A stretch of DNA of 64,000 bases from Pseudomonas sp. Fl4BN1 (GCF_009908285.1 NZ_JAAARM010000014.1:62001-126000), one strand, 5' to 3'. Counted from the first letter of the stretch, positions 1 through 8,693 are shown. Notes: generated by a model from the sequence alone, not told the origin. Numbers and translations: made by a program.

Positions 1-3
1 GGG

Positions 4-1167
4 TTACAGGCCGGCAGCGTCGATATCGATCAGCAGCAGGCGCTGGCCGTTGTCGAAAAACTGGCCAGCCGTCAGGCAGTACTGGTTGCTGGTGGCGTCG
101 CGGTAGGTGTTGGACAGGGTCAGGCGGCGCTCTTCCCAGCCTTCGGCCAGCAGGTGATAGAAGTACGGGCGCCAGGACCAGTTGTGGCCCACATAGCTAC
201 TGTCGGCCTGCCAGTGGTTGTGGCGCCATTCCAGGTTGGGCGTCAGTTGGGTGCCATGGCGGTCGCACTGGTAGAAGCGCAGCAGCCAGGGAAAGGCCTC
301 CACTGCGGGCAGTTGGCTGATGGGAGCCCGGGCTTGCGCCCAGGCCTGCAGCAGGTTCATCAGCTCTGCCAGTTGCTGGCGCATGCGCATCAGGCAGTTG
401 CGTTCGGCCAGCTTGTGGCGCACATAGCGCTCCCGCAGGCGGGCGAAGGGCTGGACAAAGGCATCGCTGGCAAACAGCTGTTCCTCGGCCCGGGCAAACA
501 GGAAGCCCTGCACGTAGCGGGAGCCGCACTCCAGGGCAAAATCCAGTTCGGCCTCGGTCTCCACGCCCTCGGCGATGATCCAGCAGCCGGTTTTTTCCGC
601 CATCTGCGCCAGGGCCTTGACCACATCGCTGCTGGGTCCGCCGCGGGCGGCGGCCTGGAACAGGCGCATGTCGAGCTTGAGGATGTCCGGTTGCAGCGCC
701 AGTACCCGGTCCAGTTGCGAGTAGCCGGCACCGAAGTCGTCGATGGCGATTCGTGCCCCGGCCTGGCGGTAGCGCGCCACCACCTCCGTTAGGCGCTGGC
801 TGTTGCCCCCCAGCTCGGTGATCTCGAAGACGATGTGTCGAGGATCGACATCGTTTTGCTGCAACTGCCTGAGGCTGGGCAAAGGCTGCCCGGGCCGCAA
901 CCGACTGATCCAGCGTGGGGAAATGTTCAGGCTCAGGAACCAGTCCGCCGGGGCTTCGTGGAGGCGGCGCAAAGCATCGTCACGGACCAGGCGATCAAGA
1001 CGGCGCAAGGCGCTGGACGGGGTACGGGGATCGGCGAACAGTGGCCCCACCGACGCCAGTTGCCCATTGCCCTGGCGCAGGCGGCCCAGAGCTTCGACCC
1101 CGGCGATCCGCCCGGTGGCGGTATCGATGAATGGCTGGAAGCAGGCGAGCGGTTGCCCGTCGATCAC
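4..1167 (-). CDS. EAL-domain c-di-GMP phosphodiesterase with C-terminal Cache-like sensor domain
   Basis: 387 aa cytoplasmic protein. Residues 1-245 form an EAL domain that would hydrolyse cyclic-di-GMP to pGpG. The metal and substrate residues are present: EAL (25-27), Asn81 in LNIS, Glu115 in FEITE, DDFG (143-146), the KLD lysine, AEGVET and QGFLF, so it looks catalytically competent. There is no GGDEF domain, signal peptide or membrane segment. The C-terminal ~120 residues (WLLRFYQCDRHGTQ ... WSWRPYF ... YRDATSNQYCLT) resemble a Cache/PDC ligand-sensing fold, normally periplasmic but here apparently cytosolic and placed after the EAL domain. The stop codon lies at positions 4-6, so the gene is complete. 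It is the last gene on this strand before the yqjDE-like operon and is separated from it by 212 bp. The EAL call is secure; the sensor domain is inferred from motif resemblance. Confidence 0.9.
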   Translation of the reverse strand: MIDGQPLACFQPFIDTATGRIAGVEALGRLRQGNGQLASVGPLFADPRTPSSALRRLDRLVRDDALRRLHEAPADWFLSLNISPRWISRLRPGQPLPSLRQLQQNDVDPRHIVFEITELGGNSQRLTEVVARYRQAGARIAIDDFGAGYSQLDRVLALQPDILKLDMRLFQAAARGGPSSDVVKALAQMAEKTGCWIIAEGVETEAELDFALECGSRYVQGFLFARAEEQLFASDAFVQPFARLRERYVRHKLAERNCLMRMRQQLAELMNLLQAWAQARAPISQLPAVEAFPWLLRFYQCDRHGTQLTPNLEWRHNHWQADSSYVGHNWSWRPYFYHLLAEGWEERRLTLSNTYRDATSNQYCLTAGQFFDNGQRLLLIDIDAAGL

Positions 1168-1286
1168 AGGGCCTCCTTATCAGAGTCTTGTTGGTAGGGA
1201 GCTGTGGCTGTCGGTTGGACAGACAGGAGTCCAGGCTGTGTGAACACTGCGGCGTTCGGCAATACGGCGTTTTCACACACCCTTGG

Positions 1287-1310
1287 TCGGCCCCTTGGTA
1301 AAGGGGCCGA
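1287..1310. terminator. Perfect 10-bp hairpin with GGTA tetraloop
   Basis: TCGGCCCCTT, loop GGTA, AAGGGGCCGA. It lies downstream of the yqjK-like gene and upstream of the EAL gene on the minus strand. There is no T tract on either strand, so it is a candidate terminator or RNA-stability hairpin for the yqj-like operon, not a canonical intrinsic terminator. Confidence 0.45.
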
Positions 1311-1379
1311 TCCGGGTTGCTTAGCAAGAATGCAGCCAGATCAGCAGATGCCGGTTGCAGGCCGGTTGCGGCCGCTCGC

Positions 1380-1721
1380 TCAGGGTTTGCGCGAGGCGCC
1401 TTGCAGCGCCAGCTTGATCAGTGGCAGCAGGCTGGTGCCCAGGCGAACCAGGCGCGTGAGGCTGCTGACGCCACCGCTCTTGGCGCCCTTACCGGTGAGG
1501 AACCCCAACAGGGTCACCACCGCCACGCCCCAGAGTGGGGCGTGCTTGATGCCAAACCCTTCCTGCCAGCTTTGCCCCAGGCCGCGGACCCGTTGCAGGG
1601 GCTGCAGCAATTGCTGGGATTCGTGGCGGATTTCCTGGCGGTGCATTTCCATGCGCAGGCGGATCAGTACCTTGCGCATTTCCCGGCGTGAAGTGTTCTG
1701 CGGAATCTCGGGCAGCTTCAT
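1380..1721 (-). CDS. YqjK-like small basic membrane protein, third gene of yqjDE-type operon
   Basis: 113 aa with a basic, helical N-terminal half (RREMRKVLIRLRMEMHRQEIRHES) followed by a hydrophobic stretch (WGVAVVTLLGFLTGKG and LLPLIKLALQG), suggesting one or two short membrane segments. Its start overlaps the stop of the preceding YqjE-like gene by 4 bp, so it is translationally coupled. In enterobacteria a yqjD-yqjE-yqjK arrangement is known, with YqjK poorly characterised. I assign it by position and general features, not by a diagnostic motif, so it may also be read as a Pseudomonas-specific hypothetical protein of the same operon. Confidence 0.7.
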   Translation of the reverse strand: MKLPEIPQNTSRREMRKVLIRLRMEMHRQEIRHESQQLLQPLQRVRGLGQSWQEGFGIKHAPLWGVAVVTLLGFLTGKGAKSGGVSSLTRLVRLGTSLLPLIKLALQGASRKP

Positions 1722-2107
1722 GGCAGCAGGCGCTCCCGATCATTGGCCAACTCTTCGAGAGTGGCGTGGAAGGGTGAGGACTCATCGAAGATCGCGGCCT
1801 TGAGGCGCAGGCCGCAGAAAATCGCAGCCAGGGTGTAGAACAGGCACAGGCCAATGATCCCGGCCAGGCGATAGCTGTCCCACAGCAGGATCAGCACCAG
1901 TGTCGACAGCCCCACCAGCAACAGCAGGGCAAACACCAGGGCCAGCCCGGCAAACAACAGCAGGCTCACGGTGCGCGCCTTTTGCTCCTGCAACTCGATG
2001 CCGAACAGTTCGACGTGGCTGTGCAATAGCCCCAGGACCGCAGCCCCAAGGCGCCGTGAGGAAGCGCTCGGGCCGTTGCCGGACGCAGCGGATTCGCCGA
2101 TAGCCAT
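1718..2107 (-). CDS. YqjE-like (phage holin superfamily) inner-membrane protein
   Basis: 129 aa. Two strong hydrophobic helices in the middle (SLLLFAGLALVFALLLLVGL and the segment around AGIIGLCLFYTLAAIFCGL) are preceded by an amphipathic region with HSHVELFGIELQEQ, a pattern typical of the YqjE / holin-like family. The family is associated with stationary-phase and osmotic-stress responses, and its biochemical role is unknown. It lies 1 bp after the DUF883 gene and overlaps the next gene by 4 bp, so the three form one transcription unit. Confidence 0.85.
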   Translation of the reverse strand: MAIGESAASGNGPSASSRRLGAAVLGLLHSHVELFGIELQEQKARTVSLLLFAGLALVFALLLLVGLSTLVLILLWDSYRLAGIIGLCLFYTLAAIFCGLRLKAAIFDESSPFHATLEELANDRERLLP

Positions 2108-2108
2108 A

Positions 2109-2423
2109 TCAGCGCCGCGTCGCCAGCAGGCCGATCAGGAAGCCGACCCCGGCAGCGATCCCGACCGATTGCCAGGGGTTGGTCTGCACATAGTCTTCAG
2201 CTGCGGTGACCGCCGCCTGGCCACGCTGGCGCAGGGATTCCTCGGTCAGTTGCAGGGTTTCCCGGGCCTTGAGCAGGCTGTCGTGGATCTGTTCGCGCAG
2301 CTCGTCGGCCTGGTCGCCGGCCAGGGTCGCGGTGTGTTCCAGCAGACGCTCCGTGTCACTGACCAGTGCCTGAAAATCCGCCATCAGTACTTCTTGAGCC
2401 GTCTTTGCCGTTTTGCTGGCCAT
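2109..2423 (-). CDS. DUF883 family (YqjD/ElaB-like) ribosome- and membrane-associated protein
   Basis: 104 aa. A long amphipathic helical region (residues ~5-75, rich in E, L, Q, R) is followed by the family's C-terminal membrane anchor: DYVQTNPWQSVGIAAGVGFLIGLLATRR. The conserved NPW motif just before the glycine-rich transmembrane helix and the terminal RR are hallmarks of DUF883. E. coli YqjD and ElaB bind ribosomes at the inner membrane in stationary phase, and the same role is inferred here. It is the first gene of the three-gene yqj-like operon. Its promoter should lie in the 337-bp gap shared with the divergent ammonium-transporter gene. Confidence 0.9.
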   Translation of the reverse strand: MASKTAKTAQEVLMADFQALVSDTERLLEHTATLAGDQADELREQIHDSLLKARETLQLTEESLRQRGQAAVTAAEDYVQTNPWQSVGIAAGVGFLIGLLATRR

Positions 2424-2696
2424 GCTTGTTTCTCCGTTGGTTGCTTGTGTGAGCTATGAGTGTGAGGCCCCAGTGAAGGTTCACTGTAATTGCCTGGTAC
2501 AGCTTTTGCTTTGTCCTGGTGCGCCGGGCTTGACGCCTGCGCCGAAAACGAGCGAGGGAGGCGGTGCGAACCGCGTAAACCCTGGCCAAATAAATCACCA
2601 CCTCAGGTTATTCACTTCTGTGCTGTTTCGCGCCCGAGGCCTGGCGCGCCAAAACGGTTCACCGATTGCGCTCGATGGAGCGCCTCGGAGCCAACT

Positions 2697-2711
2697 TGGT
2701 GCAGGGCTTGC
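2697..2711 (+). promoter_or_regulatory. Candidate sigma-54 (-24/-12) promoter of the ammonium transporter
   Basis: The 2424-2760 gap holds no gene. TTGG at 2696-2699 and TTGC at 2708-2711 give the invariant GG-N10-GC spacing of an RpoN promoter. A start point about 12 bp downstream would leave a short leader before ATG 2761. GGTGCA occurs twice nearby (2698-2703 and 2712-2717), resembling an NtrC half-site. The -24 region deviates from TGGCAC, so support is moderate. Confidence 0.45.
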
Positions 2712-2760
2712 GGTGCATCACGCATTGAAACAGATGGCCAATGCCGGATCTGCCAGCCTC

Positions 2761-3968
2761 ATGGAAAATCTGCAAAGCGCTGTGGACACCCTGGTCCACG
2801 GCTCCAACACCTTGTTCATCCTGATCGGTGCGGTCATGGTCCTGGCCATGCACGCCGGTTTTGCCTTCCTCGAAGTGGGCACGGTCCGGCAGAAGAATCA
2901 GGTCAACGCGCTGTCGAAAATCCTCAGCGACTTCGCGGTCTCGACCCTGGCCTATTTCTTTATAGGCTATTGGATCTCCTACGGTGTGAGCTTCCTGCAG
3001 CCGGCGGCGGTGATCAGTGCCGATCACGGCTACGGCTTGGTGAAGTTCTTCTTTCTGCTGACCTTCGCCGCGGCCATCCCGGCGATTATCTCCGGTGGTA
3101 TCGCCGAACGCGCGCGTTTTGTTCCGCAGTTGTGTGCCACGGTGCTGATCGTGGCCTTCATCTACCCGTTCTTCGAGGGCCTGGTATGGAACGGCAACTT
3201 CGGTGTGCAGGCCTGGTTGCAGCAGCGCTTTGGCGCCGGCTTCCATGATTTCGCCGGGTCCGTGGTGGTGCATGCCATGGGCGGCTGGCTGGCGCTGGCG
3301 GCAGTGCTGTTGCTGGGGCCGCGCAACGGTCGTTATCGCGACGGCAAGCTGGTGGCCTTTGCGCCGTCGAGCATTCCGTTCCTGGCCCTGGGTTCGTGGA
3401 TCCTGATTGTCGGCTGGTTCGGTTTCAACGTAATGAGCGCCCAGACCCTGCAAGGCGTGAGTGGGTTGGTGGCGGTGAACTCCTTGATGGCCATGGTCGG
3501 GGGCACGGTGGCGGCGCTGATCGTCGGTCGCAATGACCCGGGTTTCTTGCATAACGGGCCGCTGGCCGGGTTGGTGGCGGTGTGCGCTGGCTCGGACCTG
3601 ATGCATCCGGTGGGCGCCCTGCTGACCGGGGCGATTGCCGGGGCCTTGTTCGTCTGGTGCTTCATCGCTGCTCAGAGCCAATGGAAGATCGATGATGTAC
3701 TGGGGGTCTGGCCACTGCATGGCCTGTGTGGCGTGTGGGGGGCATTGCCTGCGGGATTTTCGGCCAGAGCGCCCTGGGTGGGTTGGGCGGTATCAGCCTG
3801 ATCAGTCAACTGCTCGGCACCGGGCTTGGGGTAGCGGTGGCGCTGTTGGGGGGCTTTGCCGTGTATGGCGCGATCAAGGCCACTTGCGGGCTGCGCCTGA
3901 CTCAGGAACAGGAGTATTACGGCGCCGATCTGTCGCTGCACAAGATCGGCGCGGTGAGCCAGGACTGA
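2761..3968 (+). pseudogene. amtB: Ammonium transporter (Amt/AmtB family) with a -1 frameshift in a G run
   Basis: The reading frame from ATG 2761 encodes a typical Amt channel: MENLQSAVDTLV, AFLEVGTVRQKNQ, GGIAERARF, then HAMGGWLAL and LHGLCGVWG. After the six-G run near 3736-3741 the frame is lost and stops at 3801. The expected continuation (GGIACGIFGQSALGG ... EQEYYGADLSLHK) is intact in the +3 frame to 3968. One extra G would restore a 402-aa protein of normal family length. It is therefore a true pseudogene, a phase-variable allele, or a homopolymer sequencing error. As written, the product lacks the last transmembrane helices and would probably not transport. No glnK lies alongside. An alternative ATG is at 2734, but 2761 matches the usual start of the family. 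Confidence 0.88.
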
Positions 3969-3989
3969 CACCACTCCGACCGGTTTCAA

Positions 3990-4016
3990 GGCCCTGACAG
4001 TTGGTTGTTCAGGGCC
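3990..4016. terminator. Hairpin between convergent amt and CPA2 antiporter genes
   Basis: GGCCCTGA (3990-3997) pairs with TCAGGGCC (4009-4016) across an 11-nt loop in the convergent 62-bp gap. There is no clear T tract, so it is a likely but imperfect bidirectional terminator. Confidence 0.5.
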
Positions 4017-4030
4017 TCTGCGGAGCGCGT

Positions 4031-5986
4031 TCAACCGCCTTGCAGACGCGCTTCGCAGGCTTCGATCGCCGCTTGCTGGCCACAGACCAGCACCCGGTCG
4101 CCAGGCTGCAGGCGTGGGCCTGGATTGAGCGGCAGGTCGTTGCCGTCACGCTGCACCCCACGGACATCGACTCCTAGCTCTTCCAGTCCCAGCTCTTGCA
4201 GCAACAGGTTGCAGGCGTGGGCATCGGCGTCGAGTTTCACCGCGTGCATCTGCACGGCAGGCGGTTCGTGATTGTCCTGGGTGCTGCTTTGGGTGCCGTG
4301 GTAGAAACCGTGCAGCAGGCGATAGCGGCTGTGGCGCACTTCATCCACCGTGCGCTGTACCCGCTGCTCCGGCAGGCCGAGCATGATCAGCGCGTGGGAC
4401 GCCAGCATCAGGCTCGACTCCAGCAGCTCCGGCACGACTTCATTGGCCCCGGCGGCCTTGAGCTCGGTCAGTTGGCTGTCATCCCGGGTGCGGACCAGGA
4501 TCGGCACTGTCTTGTCCAGGCTGCGCGCTGCCTTGAGCACACTCAGGGCAATGTCGGTTTTATCCACGGCAATCACCAGCAGCCGCGCCCGCCCGATGCC
4601 CACCGCCGTCAGCAGATCAGCGCGCCGGCAATCACCGTAGTGCACGCAACTTTCTGCTGCCGAGGCTTCCTCGACCCGCACTGGATCATCATCCAGAGCT
4701 ATGTAGCGCAATTGCTCGTGGCGCAGAAAACGCCCGATGGACTGGCCGACCCGGCCATAACCGCAGATCAGCACATGGCCCTGCAGGGTGGCGTTCTGTG
4801 CGCTGATCTCCTCCAGTTGCGCGGCTTGGTTGGGCTTGCGGTGCAGCCTGGCGGTAATCAGTGGCGCGGCGCGCAGCAATAGCGGGGTCAACAGCATGGA
4901 ACAGAAGGTGGCGGCCAGCAGCAGGCTGCTGATCTCTGGCGGGATCATTTGGCTGAGCTGCATCTGCGCCATCAGGGCGAAGCAGAATTCACCGCCCTGG
5001 GCCAGGGCCAGGCCGCTGCGCCAGGCCGTCTCGCCGTCGCTGCCGCGCAGTTTGAGCAAGACAGCCACCACCGAGCCCTTGATCAGCAGCAGGGCCAGGG
5101 TCAGGCCGAGAATCAGCGGGGCATGATCGATGAACAACTGCAGGTCGATGAGCATGCCGATGCTGACGAAGAACAGCCCGAGGAGGATGTCGCGGAACGG
5201 ACGTATATCGGCCTCGATCTGGTGCCGGTAATGACTTTCTCCCAGCAGCATGCCGGCGAGGAAGGCGCCCAGAGCCGGTGACAGGCCCAGCAGGTGGGTG
5301 AGCCAGGCGGTCAGCAAGACAATCACCAGGGCCAGCAGCACGAACAGTTCCGCGGAGTGCGAGGCGGCAACTTCATGGAACAGCCGGGGTAGCAGCCAGC
5401 GACTGGCCAGCAGCAGGCCGAAGAACAACACCAGGGTCTTGCCCAGGGTCACGGGCAGGGCCCAGTACCAGGCCTGGTCGCTGCTGCCGGCGAAGACCGG
5501 GACCAGGGTCAGCAACAGCACCGCCACGATGTCCTGGAACAGCAGCACGCCGATGGCGTTCTGCCCATGGCTGCTGAAGATCTCGCCGAGGCTGGTCAGC
5601 TCCTTGCTGACGATAGCGGTGGACGACAGGGCCAGGCCCGTACCGAGCATCAGCGCAGGAATCAGCGGCATGCCGAACAAGGCCAGGAGTGCGCCGAGGA
5701 TCAGGCCGCTACAGAGAACCTGCAGGCTGCCCAGGCCAAACACCACGCGGCGCAGGGCCAGCATCTTCGACAGGGAAAACTCCAGGCCCAGGGAGAACAG
5801 CAAGAAAACCACCCCCAGCTCAGCCAGATCCGGCAGATCCTCACTGTCGTTGACCCAGTCCAGGGCGGTGGGGCCCACCATCAGCCCGACGGACAGGTAG
5901 CCCAGCACCGGCGGCAGGCTCAGGCGCCGGAACAGCGCGATGACCACCAGTGACGAGGCGAGAATGATCAGTAGATTGGCAAACAA
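4031..5986 (-). CDS. CPA2-family monovalent cation:proton antiporter (KefB/KefC/RosB type)
   Basis: 651 aa integral membrane protein predicted to exchange K+ or Na+ for H+ across the inner membrane. The N-terminal ~385 residues form about 12 hydrophobic helices with CPA2 signatures (LGYLSVGLMVGP, FLLFSLGLEFSL, GLALSSTAIV, GVLLFQDIVAV, SPALGAFLAGMLLGES). A TrkA-N/RCK nucleotide-binding domain follows (HVLICGYGRVGQSIGRF with a GxGxxG motif). The C-terminal ~70 residues look like a TrkA-C domain (LGLEELGVDVRGVQRDG ... LQPGDRVLVCG). The regulatory domains suggest gating by NAD(H) or another ligand. It stands alone and convergent to amt. Substrate (K+ versus Na+) cannot be decided from the sequence. 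Confidence 0.93.
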   Translation of the reverse strand: MFANLLIILASSLVVIALFRRLSLPPVLGYLSVGLMVGPTALDWVNDSEDLPDLAELGVVFLLFSLGLEFSLSKMLALRRVVFGLGSLQVLCSGLILGALLALFGMPLIPALMLGTGLALSSTAIVSKELTSLGEIFSSHGQNAIGVLLFQDIVAVLLLTLVPVFAGSSDQAWYWALPVTLGKTLVLFFGLLLASRWLLPRLFHEVAASHSAELFVLLALVIVLLTAWLTHLLGLSPALGAFLAGMLLGESHYRHQIEADIRPFRDILLGLFFVSIGMLIDLQLFIDHAPLILGLTLALLLIKGSVVAVLLKLRGSDGETAWRSGLALAQGGEFCFALMAQMQLSQMIPPEISSLLLAATFCSMLLTPLLLRAAPLITARLHRKPNQAAQLEEISAQNATLQGHVLICGYGRVGQSIGRFLRHEQLRYIALDDDPVRVEEASAAESCVHYGDCRRADLLTAVGIGRARLLVIAVDKTDIALSVLKAARSLDKTVPILVRTRDDSQLTELKAAGANEVVPELLESSLMLASHALIMLGLPEQRVQRTVDEVRHSRYRLLHGFYHGTQSSTQDNHEPPAVQMHAVKLDADAHACNLLLQELGLEELGVDVRGVQRDGNDLPLNPGPRLQPGDRVLVCGQQAAIEACEARLQGG

Positions 5987-6205
5987 CGGGCATCTCCGGA
6001 CAAGGGGCAGGCTGGGTAAAGCCTGGAGGCAAAAAGGCCGCGAGGATCACCCGCGCGGCTGAGAACCTTCCTGACTCATGTCATTCTTTGTCGAGAATGT
6101 CTCATATTCACGAGCCTTCGCTATGCTCAGAAACTGTCGATAAACGCGTTGCCCGGGTTGTGGGGTTATCCACAGGACCCAGCCAGTGAGTAGCCGGAGA
6201 GGTAT

Positions 6206-7300
6206 ATGGAGCGTCTGTATTCACTGCAAGGGTTGCGTGGGGCCGCGGTGTTGGGGGTGGTGCTGTTCCACATGATGTCGGTGGAAATCAAATACTCCGG
6301 TGGCGACATCCTATTGCCGATTTTCCTCAATTTCTTCCAGCTCGGGGTCGACCTGTTCTTTGTCATCAGCGGCTTTGTGATGGTCATTGTCAGTCGTGGA
6401 CGCTTTCAGAAAAGCGTCGAGACCCAGCGCTTCCTGTTCAATCGGTTGTCGCGGATCTATCCGACTTACTGGTTGTATTTCTTCATCACCCTCGGGGTGT
6501 ACCTGTGGCAGCCGGGACTGGTGAACACCTCCCATGGCGGCTCGAACCTGTGGATGTCGTTCCTGCTGTTGCCCAATGATCGGGTATTGCTGGTGATGGT
6601 GGCCTGGTCGCTGCTGTTCGAGTTGTGGTTCTACCTGATGTTCACGCTGTTCCTGTTTTTCAAGGAGAAGCGCCTGCCGCTGATTTTGCTGCTGTGGGCG
6701 TTGGCGCTGGTGGTTTTCAACCTGTTGCAGGACTGGCAGGACTATTCCCCGGCCCTGAAGATCATCCTCCATCCCTATGCTCTAGAGTTCATCGCCGGCA
6801 GCGCCCTGGCGCTGTTCTTCTATGGGCCCTATAGCGCCAAGGTGCCCACCGTACTGGTCTGGGGGGCTCTGGCGGCGTCGCTGTTGGTAGGCTTTCCGCT
6901 GATCTATACCTATCAATTGTTCTTTACCGAAGGCTTGCCGAGGATGCTGGCGGTGGGGCTGACATTCGGTACCCTGACCTTGTCCCTGGCCTTGTTGGAG
7001 CGTCGGCAACTGATCCGGATGCCGGCCTTTCTTACTGCTACTGGTGATATGTCCTACACCATCTACCTGTCTCATCTGCTGGTGCTGGGGGTGGTGGGGC
7101 GGGCCTGGCTGGTGATCGGTGCCTGGCCCTCAAGTTATGTGGATAACCTGGTGTTCATCGTTCTGATGATGGCCGCGGTAGTCTGCTATGGCTGGGTGGG
7201 GTATCACTTTTACGAGAAGCCGATCCTCGATCGCGCCACGGCCTACTGCAAGCGCCGTTTCCGTTCTGCCCCCAGCCACAAACATTGCGATCCGGCGTAG
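6206..7300 (+). CDS. Acyltransferase 3 family membrane O-acyltransferase (OafA/YrhL type)
   Basis: 364 aa with about ten transmembrane helices. The N-terminus has the family signature RLYSLQGLRGAAVLGVVLFHM and the motif GVDLFFVISGFVMV, with RLSRIYPTYW further on. These proteins transfer acetyl or other short acyl groups to extracytoplasmic sugars, such as exopolysaccharide or O-antigen. ATG 6206 is preceded by GGAGAG at a good distance. A second acyltransferase of the same superfamily follows 37 bp later, so the two are probably co-transcribed. The acceptor is unknown. The psl-like operon about 6 kb away lacks a pslL-type acyltransferase, so this protein is one possible substitute. Confidence 0.9.
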   Translation: MERLYSLQGLRGAAVLGVVLFHMMSVEIKYSGGDILLPIFLNFFQLGVDLFFVISGFVMVIVSRGRFQKSVETQRFLFNRLSRIYPTYWLYFFITLGVYLWQPGLVNTSHGGSNLWMSFLLLPNDRVLLVMVAWSLLFELWFYLMFTLFLFFKEKRLPLILLLWALALVVFNLLQDWQDYSPALKIILHPYALEFIAGSALALFFYGPYSAKVPTVLVWGALAASLLVGFPLIYTYQLFFTEGLPRMLAVGLTFGTLTLSLALLERRQLIRMPAFLTATGDMSYTIYLSHLLVLGVVGRAWLVIGAWPSSYVDNLVFIVLMMAAVVCYGWVGYHFYEKPILDRATAYCKRRFRSAPSHKHCDPA

Positions 7301-7337
7301 TTGCCTGTGTCCTTACTGCTTATTCGGGTAGTCATCG

Positions 7338-8309
7338 ATGTCGAAAGTCCTCAACGGAAACCTTGACGCCATGAAAGTCCTGCTGGCGGTGATGGTGGTG
7401 GCGCTGCACTGCAAGCTGCTGGGCGGCAACTACACCTGGGCGGGTTACTTGTTGTGCAACGGCCTGTTCCGGGTGGCTGTGCCGACGTTTTTCATCATCA
7501 ATGGTTATTACCTGTACCAGACCCTGAGCGGCGGCCACTCCTTTGCCCAGTGGTTCAAGCGGGTCCTGCTGATCTACTTGTTCTGGATGCTGGTCTACAG
7601 CCCGCAGTATGTTGATCCGGCGACCATTGCCAGCATTGGCGGGGTGCTGGGGGTGTTGAAGAGTCTGCTGATCGGTTATTTCCACCTGTGGTACCTGATG
7701 GGCATGCTCGGCGGCGGGGTGATGTTGCTGGTGCTGCGTCACTGGCGCTCGAGCGTCCTGATCGGTCTAGCCCTGGTGGCGTTTCTGATCGGCCTGGGCC
7801 TGCAATACGCACGGGTCTATTTCGAGTTGCCCAATGGGTTTCTCCAGCATTTCAATCAGAACGACTATACGGCGCGCAATTTCCTGTTCATGGGCTTTCC
7901 GTTCATGGCCATTGGTTTCCTCTGTGCCCGGCATCAAATCGCGCAGCGCGTCGGTCGGCGCGGTATCTGGTGCTGGTTGTTGCTCGGGCTGGGGTTGACC
8001 CTGGCCGAGGCCGGGCTGAATTTCGCCTTGCGCGCTGACGTCGAGCAGAATTTCGATTTCCTCGCGTCGTTGCTGGTGATCACACCTGCGCTGTTCCTGT
8101 TGCCGATGGTTTACCCCCGGGCATCCGAGAGTAATTTTGCGGCGAAGCTGTCTTCGGCGGTGTATTACGTGCACCCCTGGTTCATTCTTGGCGCCTTGTC
8201 TCTGGGGATGTCCTACGGCAATTCGATGGCGGGGCTGGTGCTAGCGCTGGCCTTTGGAGTGGCACCGTTGTTGATTCTGGCCAGTCGCCGGGTCCGGTTC
8301 ATTCTTTGA
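7338..8309 (+). CDS. Acyltransferase family membrane protein (WecH/YiaH-like)
   Basis: 323 aa with ~10 hydrophobic helices. The N-terminal segment NGNLDAMKVLLAVMVVALHC and the following VAVPTFFIINGYYLYQ are characteristic of the surface-polysaccharide O-acyltransferase branch of the Acyl_transf_3 superfamily. It is 37 bp downstream of another acyltransferase gene in the same orientation, suggesting a two-gene unit. It diverges strongly from its neighbour and so is not a recent duplicate. Role: modification of cell-surface glycan is inferred from the family. Confidence 0.87.
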   Translation: MSKVLNGNLDAMKVLLAVMVVALHCKLLGGNYTWAGYLLCNGLFRVAVPTFFIINGYYLYQTLSGGHSFAQWFKRVLLIYLFWMLVYSPQYVDPATIASIGGVLGVLKSLLIGYFHLWYLMGMLGGGVMLLVLRHWRSSVLIGLALVAFLIGLGLQYARVYFELPNGFLQHFNQNDYTARNFLFMGFPFMAIGFLCARHQIAQRVGRRGIWCWLLLGLGLTLAEAGLNFALRADVEQNFDFLASLLVITPALFLLPMVYPRASESNFAAKLSSAVYYVHPWFILGALSLGMSYGNSMAGLVLALAFGVAPLLILASRRVRFIL

Positions 8310-8379
8310 TCGTGCCTTGGTCGACGGCTTTTTCTCCTGGGCCTAGAATAACCACCTGTTCCTCAATGGTTACTTCGTC

Positions 8380-8616
8380 ATGCCCCCTGAATGCCAATTG
8401 TTCGGCACCCTTGGTTGCCACCTGTGCGAACTGGCCGAGGCCGAGTTGATGCCGCTGGTGGAGCACGGCCTGATGGTCGAGCTGGTGGACATCGCCGACA
8501 CACCGGAATTGTTCGAAACCTATGGTCTGCGCATCCCGGTGTTGCGCCGCGCAGACAATGGCGCCGAACTGGACTGGCCCTTCGACGCCGAGCAGGTGGT
8601 GGCGTTTCTGCGCTGA
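8380..8616 (+). CDS. Glutaredoxin-like (DUF836) thiol-fold protein
   Basis: 78 aa. The N-terminus LFGTLGCHLCELAEAEL contains a CxxC (CHLC) redox-type motif after the first beta strand, followed by YGLRIPVLRR, where the cis-proline of the thioredoxin fold is expected. The short length and ending in a DAEQVVAFL helix match the DUF836 / glutaredoxin-like family. It probably acts as a thiol oxidoreductase or metal-binding protein, with an unknown partner. The downstream gene begins 112 bp later behind its own SOS box, so the two are not one unit. Confidence 0.82.
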   Translation: MPPECQLFGTLGCHLCELAEAELMPLVEHGLMVELVDIADTPELFETYGLRIPVLRRADNGAELDWPFDAEQVVAFLR

Positions 8617-8693
8617 CGCCTGGTCCGATACAGGATTACTTCCGCCTGTCGCTCGCGGTTGGAATTCATTGGCGAGATCCGTCGATTCGGTTA

